In this document: piece after piece, positions 60,642 to 64,000 of the stretch
Numbering within the stretch: position 1 is the stretch's first letter
How the letters are laid out: every line of letters begins with the position of its first letter
Source of the DNA: Candidatus Uabimicrobium amorphum
Lineage (GTDB): Bacteria > Planctomycetota > Uabimicrobiia > Uabimicrobiales > Uabimicrobiaceae
NCBI RefSeq assembly: GCF_009002475.1
Contig: NZ_AP019860.1
Location: 1,736,001 to 1,800,000 of the forward strand
Length of the DNA stretch: 64,000 bases
Reading direction: 5' to 3'
Program-made: the position numbers and the translations under genes
The notes under the pieces: model-generated
The model's database searches: none
What the model saw: only the letters and a program-made list of their open reading frames with translations
Told to the model about the DNA's origin: nothing

Positions 60642-62387
60642 ATGAAAAAACTTGCCCTATTCCTCGTTTTATTTGCAATTATAGTCTCTGGTTGTAATCA
60701 ACAACAAACAGAAATATCTGTTCTTCCCGAAAGAGCAGAGGGTTCTGAACAATTCGTTGAAAATGGTGGTCCTGGTATTACAGAAGCGACATACACAGAT
60801 GAAAAAGGGAAAGCTTGGAACATTGCTTCAAACAAAGTTAGTGTTCCCATTCAGGAAGATTGCGAGGAACCTGATGTGGCTTTAGAAACAGATGTCCCTT
60901 TGATACTTCCCCAAGACAGTTTAATACCAACTACAGTAGCTGTTACCACATATCAAAATCAATTGTTTGTGGCCACAGCAGAAAAACCAGAAGTGCAAAC
61001 AAAAACAGAAGTTTTTGTTCCAAAAAGTCCGCCAAAGATTCGTTTGGAAAAATCAACGGACCAGGACGTACTTTGCTGTAACGATCAACTTACCTTCCGT
61101 ATTAAGTACACCAATGACGGTGGTGATGACGCTTACAACATTAAAATCACCGACCTAGTTCCCGACAACGTCGAATATCTTGAAGACTCTGTTGGTACTG
61201 AGCCATTCATCGGTGACATTTACATTGATCGTAGCTTTGAAGATCGTGCAGAAAAAATTACATGGCTAATTGAAGGCCCTGTTCCTCCAGGAGCAGAAGG
61301 TGAAGTTTATTTTACAGTAACTTGTAAACGTAAACGTCCAAAACTTAGATGTGTAGTTTGTATCGATCCTGAGACTGTTGTTGTCGGCGACACAGCAGTT
61401 GTTGTATGTAATGTACTAAACTCAGGTGATGGCGTTGGTACAGGCGCAAAGTTGATTCTTTCTTTGCCTCCAGAGTTTGAATATGTAAAAGACCCTGCGC
61501 AAAGAGAACTAGAGTTTGATCTTGGAGACATTGCTCCACAACAAACAGTTACCAAAGAATTTTCTGTGAAAATGACAGGTAACGGCAAATTAGAAGAGAT
61601 CATTTCGACAATTGTTATTGACAATGGCGAAGGATGCCAGTGTGGATTACCACCAACAGCCTCTTTGACCATTCAAAAAACAGGTCCGTATCAACTAAAA
61701 AATAGTAAGCCAATGGTACACACGATAGTTGTACGTAACACAAGCTCCACCGTAGCTGCTACAGAATGTGTTCTCGTCGATACTTTACCTGAAGGTGTAA
61801 GATTCGAAGAAGCCAGTAACGAAGGACAGTATGATGAAGCAAATCACACTGTTACTTGGAACATGGGAACAATGGCTCCAGGAGCAGCAGAAACTCGTAC
61901 AGTTACAGTAATTCCACTACGCTCAGGTAATTTTACTGATAACGCAGAGGTTACATGTGCTGAAGGAATCACCGTAAAAGATGACGCCACAACGATCGTA
62001 AAAGGTCAAGCGGCGATGCACATCTCTAAATATGATTCTGACGACCCCGTAGCTGTGGGAGACACAACAACCTATACCATCGAAGTACGTAACGAAGGTT
62101 TTGAAGACGCAACAGGTGTTATTCTTGAGAATGAAATACCTGAACTCACAGAGTTTGTAAGTGCATCAGCTGAAGATCCATACAGCAAAAAGCCTATCGC
62201 CTTCACTACAGAAGGACAAAAAGTTATTTTTGCAAAACTACCTTTGCTTTCTTCTGGTGACAAGGTAATTTTCAATGTAACAGTACGCGTTTCCGCAAAA
62301 GGTCAGTTGTTAAACCGTACAAGCTTACGTTATGACCAATTTGCAAGAACACTTATTGTTGAAGAACCAACATCAACGTACGAATAA
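60642..62387 (+). CDS. Lipoprotein with DUF11-type repeats, OmcB-like
   Basis: 581 residues. The lipobox IVSGC gives an anchored Cys near residue 18. After a polar region of about 100 residues come four DUF11-type beta repeats (about 125-235, 235-335, 340-455 and 455-570), each beginning with a strand such as IRLEKSTD, RCVVCIDP, LTIQKTG or MHISKYDS and ending in aromatic-poor strands. Cysteines cluster in the first two repeats. The chlamydial OmcB envelope protein is built from the same repeats and is disulfide-linked; a structural role in the envelope is likely. A GGAG ribosome-binding site precedes the ATG, and a terminator follows. Confidence 0.85.
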   Translation: MKKLALFLVLFAIIVSGCNQQQTEISVLPERAEGSEQFVENGGPGITEATYTDEKGKAWNIASNKVSVPIQEDCEEPDVALETDVPLILPQDSLIPTTVAVTTYQNQLFVATAEKPEVQTKTEVFVPKSPPKIRLEKSTDQDVLCCNDQLTFRIKYTNDGGDDAYNIKITDLVPDNVEYLEDSVGTEPFIGDIYIDRSFEDRAEKITWLIEGPVPPGAEGEVYFTVTCKRKRPKLRCVVCIDPETVVVGDTAVVVCNVLNSGDGVGTGAKLILSLPPEFEYVKDPAQRELEFDLGDIAPQQTVTKEFSVKMTGNGKLEEIISTIVIDNGEGCQCGLPPTASLTIQKTGPYQLKNSKPMVHTIVVRNTSSTVAATECVLVDTLPEGVRFEEASNEGQYDEANHTVTWNMGTMAPGAAETRTVTVIPLRSGNFTDNAEVTCAEGITVKDDATTIVKGQAAMHISKYDSDDPVAVGDTTTYTIEVRNEGFEDATGVILENEIPELTEFVSASAEDPYSKKPIAFTTEGQKVIFAKLPLLSSGDKVIFNVTVRVSAKGQLLNRTSLRYDQFARTLIVEEPTSTYE

Positions 62388-62418
62388 GTAAATTTATAGA
62401 GGTGTAATCCTCAAACTG

Positions 62419-62466
62419 TCCTGGCAACCCAAAAATCCTGACGATGGTCTTTTGGGTGTGCCAGGA
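62419..62466 (+). terminator. Long hairpin terminator
   Basis: The arms TCCTGGCA-ACCCAAAA and TTTTGGGT-G-TGCCAGGA (16 bp with one bulged base) are followed by TTTAATATT. It closes the DUF11 lipoprotein transcript. Confidence 0.75.
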
Positions 62467-62538
62467 TTTAATATTCAATAAGCCTCTATCAATATTTAGA
62501 ATTGTTGACATCTTAGATTTGCTATTTGTTTGTCAATT

Positions 62539-62599
62539 TCTAAACGTTAGTTTAGAATCCAAACTCCATTGAGAGAAAGGAGTAGGGCTTTTTAGCCTA
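62539..62599 (+). promoter_or_regulatory. Structured leader before the GTPase gene
   Basis: Two inverted repeats occur: TCTAAAC-GTTA-GTTTAGA (62539-62556), and a hairpin with a bulged G at 62583-62599. The latter sits between AAGGAG (62577-62582) and the ATG at 62608. When folded it would reduce the ribosome-binding-site distance from 25 to 8 nt. Confidence 0.5.
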
Positions 62600-62607
62600 A
62601 AACTATT

Positions 62608-64000
62608 ATGAAAGCCAGTCTTGCTGAAATAAAAGAAATTGCCCAGCGTCTAGACACCGCTGCTGTACAGTGGATAAATGCTGGTCCTCCTGAAAGTATT
62701 CAAAGCAAATTGAATGAAGCAAGAGAATCCCTAAAAAGGGGGGAAGAGTTAGCTGATGCTCCTTTACGTATCGCAGTTGTTGGAGAGTTCAACAGTGGTA
62801 AAACATTATTGTTAAACTCACTACTAGACACAACCGATTTATTTCCATGTTTATTAAAACCAACAACAGGAAACGTATTAGAAGCACGCGTGCACTTAAT
62901 TCGCGAAGAAAGAGCACCATCTATTCGCAGCGCAGCGGTAAACTTCTTCAATCAATTTGAAATTGAAAAAGTATTGAATTACTTTGTTAAAAACCTGCGA
63001 GCTCATAGTTTAGAAGGCGTCCCTGCCGAAGTCACTATGCGCAACTTAGATCAACTAGAACAATTTATTTTGCGAAAGTACGGAGAAGTCCGCTCTGTTA
63101 CTCCAAAATATGCTCTAATTTCCGCGCTAGAGTTTGTCGTTGCGATAAAAGCATGGCGCGAAATCGTTGATCGCGAAGAGCGTATGAGTGTAACTCTACC
63201 AATGGACTTGATCAACAAAGTACTAACTCTTGATTCTCGTCCTGACTTGAATAAAGGTATACAAGCTATTCATCAGGAAATGAAGCAGCGTCAAGACAAA
63301 GCCAAAGGCGGTGGAATCGACAAAATTACATCGACAAACGTACGCGCAGTATTCCCTGTGATTCGTCGTGTAGAAGTTGATGTTGATGCGTGGTGTGCTC
63401 CTTTTGGTGTAGCAAATCCAGAAGATCATAACACGATTGCCTTTTTGGACTTCCCAGGATTGGGTGCAGAAAGTAGTAACGCGCGCGACGAATATTTATG
63501 TGTATCCGAAATAGAACACGCGCACGCTGTACTTTTGGTATTTAACGGTTCAAACCCTGGTACATCAGGTGCTTCCGTTATGGCAACTCTTTTCCAAAGA
63601 GTGGGAAAACTCACTAGTGAAAGAACACTAGTTGCTGTAAACCGTTTCGACGAGTTCCATCCTCTACCCACGGGAAAAACGGCAAGTGAATACTACTCTA
63701 CTCCGGAACAAGGAACAACAGTTGGTTTCCAAAGTATCTTAGTACCAGCCAAAAATGCGATCAATACTGCTGGTGGAAAACCAAACCTATACGTATGCTC
63801 TGCGCTTTGCTACTTATTTGAAGAAAAGTCAAAACGCCCAAGTTGGAACTTTGGAAACACAAAGTGGTTCAACGACAACAAACGTCAAGCGGCATACACT
63901 CTATACAAGAGATCTCAAGAAGATTTCAATAGTATTATTGGACAAGTGAATAAATCACGCAGTAATACAAACGACATGAACATCATGAAGACGGGTTTAG
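62608..64000 (+). CDS. Dynamin-like GTPase, N-terminal part (runs off the window)
   Basis: 464 codons are visible with no stop; the gene continues past the window end. A helical N-terminus precedes the G domain: G1 GEFNSGKT (59-66), a Pro-rich switch 1 region KPTTGNV, G3 DFPGLG (D281), and G4 NRFD (345-348). The order and spacing match bacterial dynamin-like proteins, which remodel membranes through GTP-driven oligomerisation. A large insertion of about 150 residues lies between G1 and G3. A stop codon at 62593 in frame excludes an earlier start. The structured leader is described separately. Confidence 0.87.
   Translation, partial: MKASLAEIKEIAQRLDTAAVQWINAGPPESIQSKLNEARESLKRGEELADAPLRIAVVGEFNSGKTLLLNSLLDTTDLFPCLLKPTTGNVLEARVHLIREERAPSIRSAAVNFFNQFEIEKVLNYFVKNLRAHSLEGVPAEVTMRNLDQLEQFILRKYGEVRSVTPKYALISALEFVVAIKAWREIVDREERMSVTLPMDLINKVLTLDSRPDLNKGIQAIHQEMKQRQDKAKGGGIDKITSTNVRAVFPVIRRVEVDVDAWCAPFGVANPEDHNTIAFLDFPGLGAESSNARDEYLCVSEIEHAHAVLLVFNGSNPGTSGASVMATLFQRVGKLTSERTLVAVNRFDEFHPLPTGKTASEYYSTPEQGTTVGFQSILVPAKNAINTAGGKPNLYVCSALCYLFEEKSKRPSWNFGNTKWFNDNKRQAAYTLYKRSQEDFNSIIGQVNKSRSNTNDMNIMKTGL

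Overview
The window looks like a piece of an AT-rich Planctomycetota (PVC) chromosome, possibly a Candidatus Uabimicrobium-type lineage. That assignment is an inference from gene content: six intact Hanks-type Ser/Thr kinases and two pseudokinases, four FHA proteins, a CHASE2 cyclase, low-complexity linkers, and a DUF11-repeat lipoprotein recalling chlamydial OmcB. No rRNA or tRNA gene was seen. Coding density is high and several genes use GTG or TTG starts.

Layout. (1) 37-5982, plus strand: two FHA-kinases flanking an FHA-pseudokinase, then a STAS protein with a repeated Thr motif. (2) 6043-11518, minus: two paralogous membrane kinases with coiled coils and C-terminal WD40-like propellers. 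(3) 11780-14289, plus: YqeY and a prolyl oligopeptidase. (4) 14645-22905, plus: an AAA+ enhancer-binding-type regulator followed by a cassette of a Roadblock-like protein, a Ser/Thr kinase, an unusual ABC ATPase and a dual-specificity phosphatase fused to a Roadblock-like domain. After a 14-copy tandem repeat the cassette recurs as Roadblock and kinase plus a broken ABC gene. (5) 23141-35801, minus: an exopolysaccharide polymerisation/export locus (triple-FecR protein, Wzy-like TPR protein, beta-barrel, Wza-like, Wzc-like BY-kinase), then rhodanese lipoprotein, B12-radical SAM protein and LRR protein. (6) 36055-43550, minus: CHASE2 cyclase, a thioredoxin-fold protein with an in-frame TGA at the redox position (candidate selenoprotein), an FHA-HEAT membrane protein, and gamma-glutamyltranspeptidase. 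(7) 43725-55607, plus: tandem ATP-cone protein, membrane pseudokinase, a PilO-like/TPR/double-VWA cluster, a Ca/Na exchanger, an MCP-like protein and a CBS protein. (8) 55783-59298, minus: MurJ and a TM2-domain protein. (9) 59604-64000, plus: two lipoproteins and the start of a dynamin-like GTPase running off the window.

The main theme is eukaryote-like phospho-signalling: kinases, pseudokinases, FHA readers, a tyrosine/dual-specificity phosphatase and Roadblock-like regulators in linked clusters. The two strongest candidates for something undescribed are the duplicated Roadblock/kinase/ABC/phosphatase cassette, with sigma-54-like promoter motifs before both Roadblock genes, and the candidate thioredoxin-fold selenoprotein at 39259-40137, which has a bSECIS-like hairpin just after the TGA. 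A short palindromic element occurring both between genes and inside a gene is a third.
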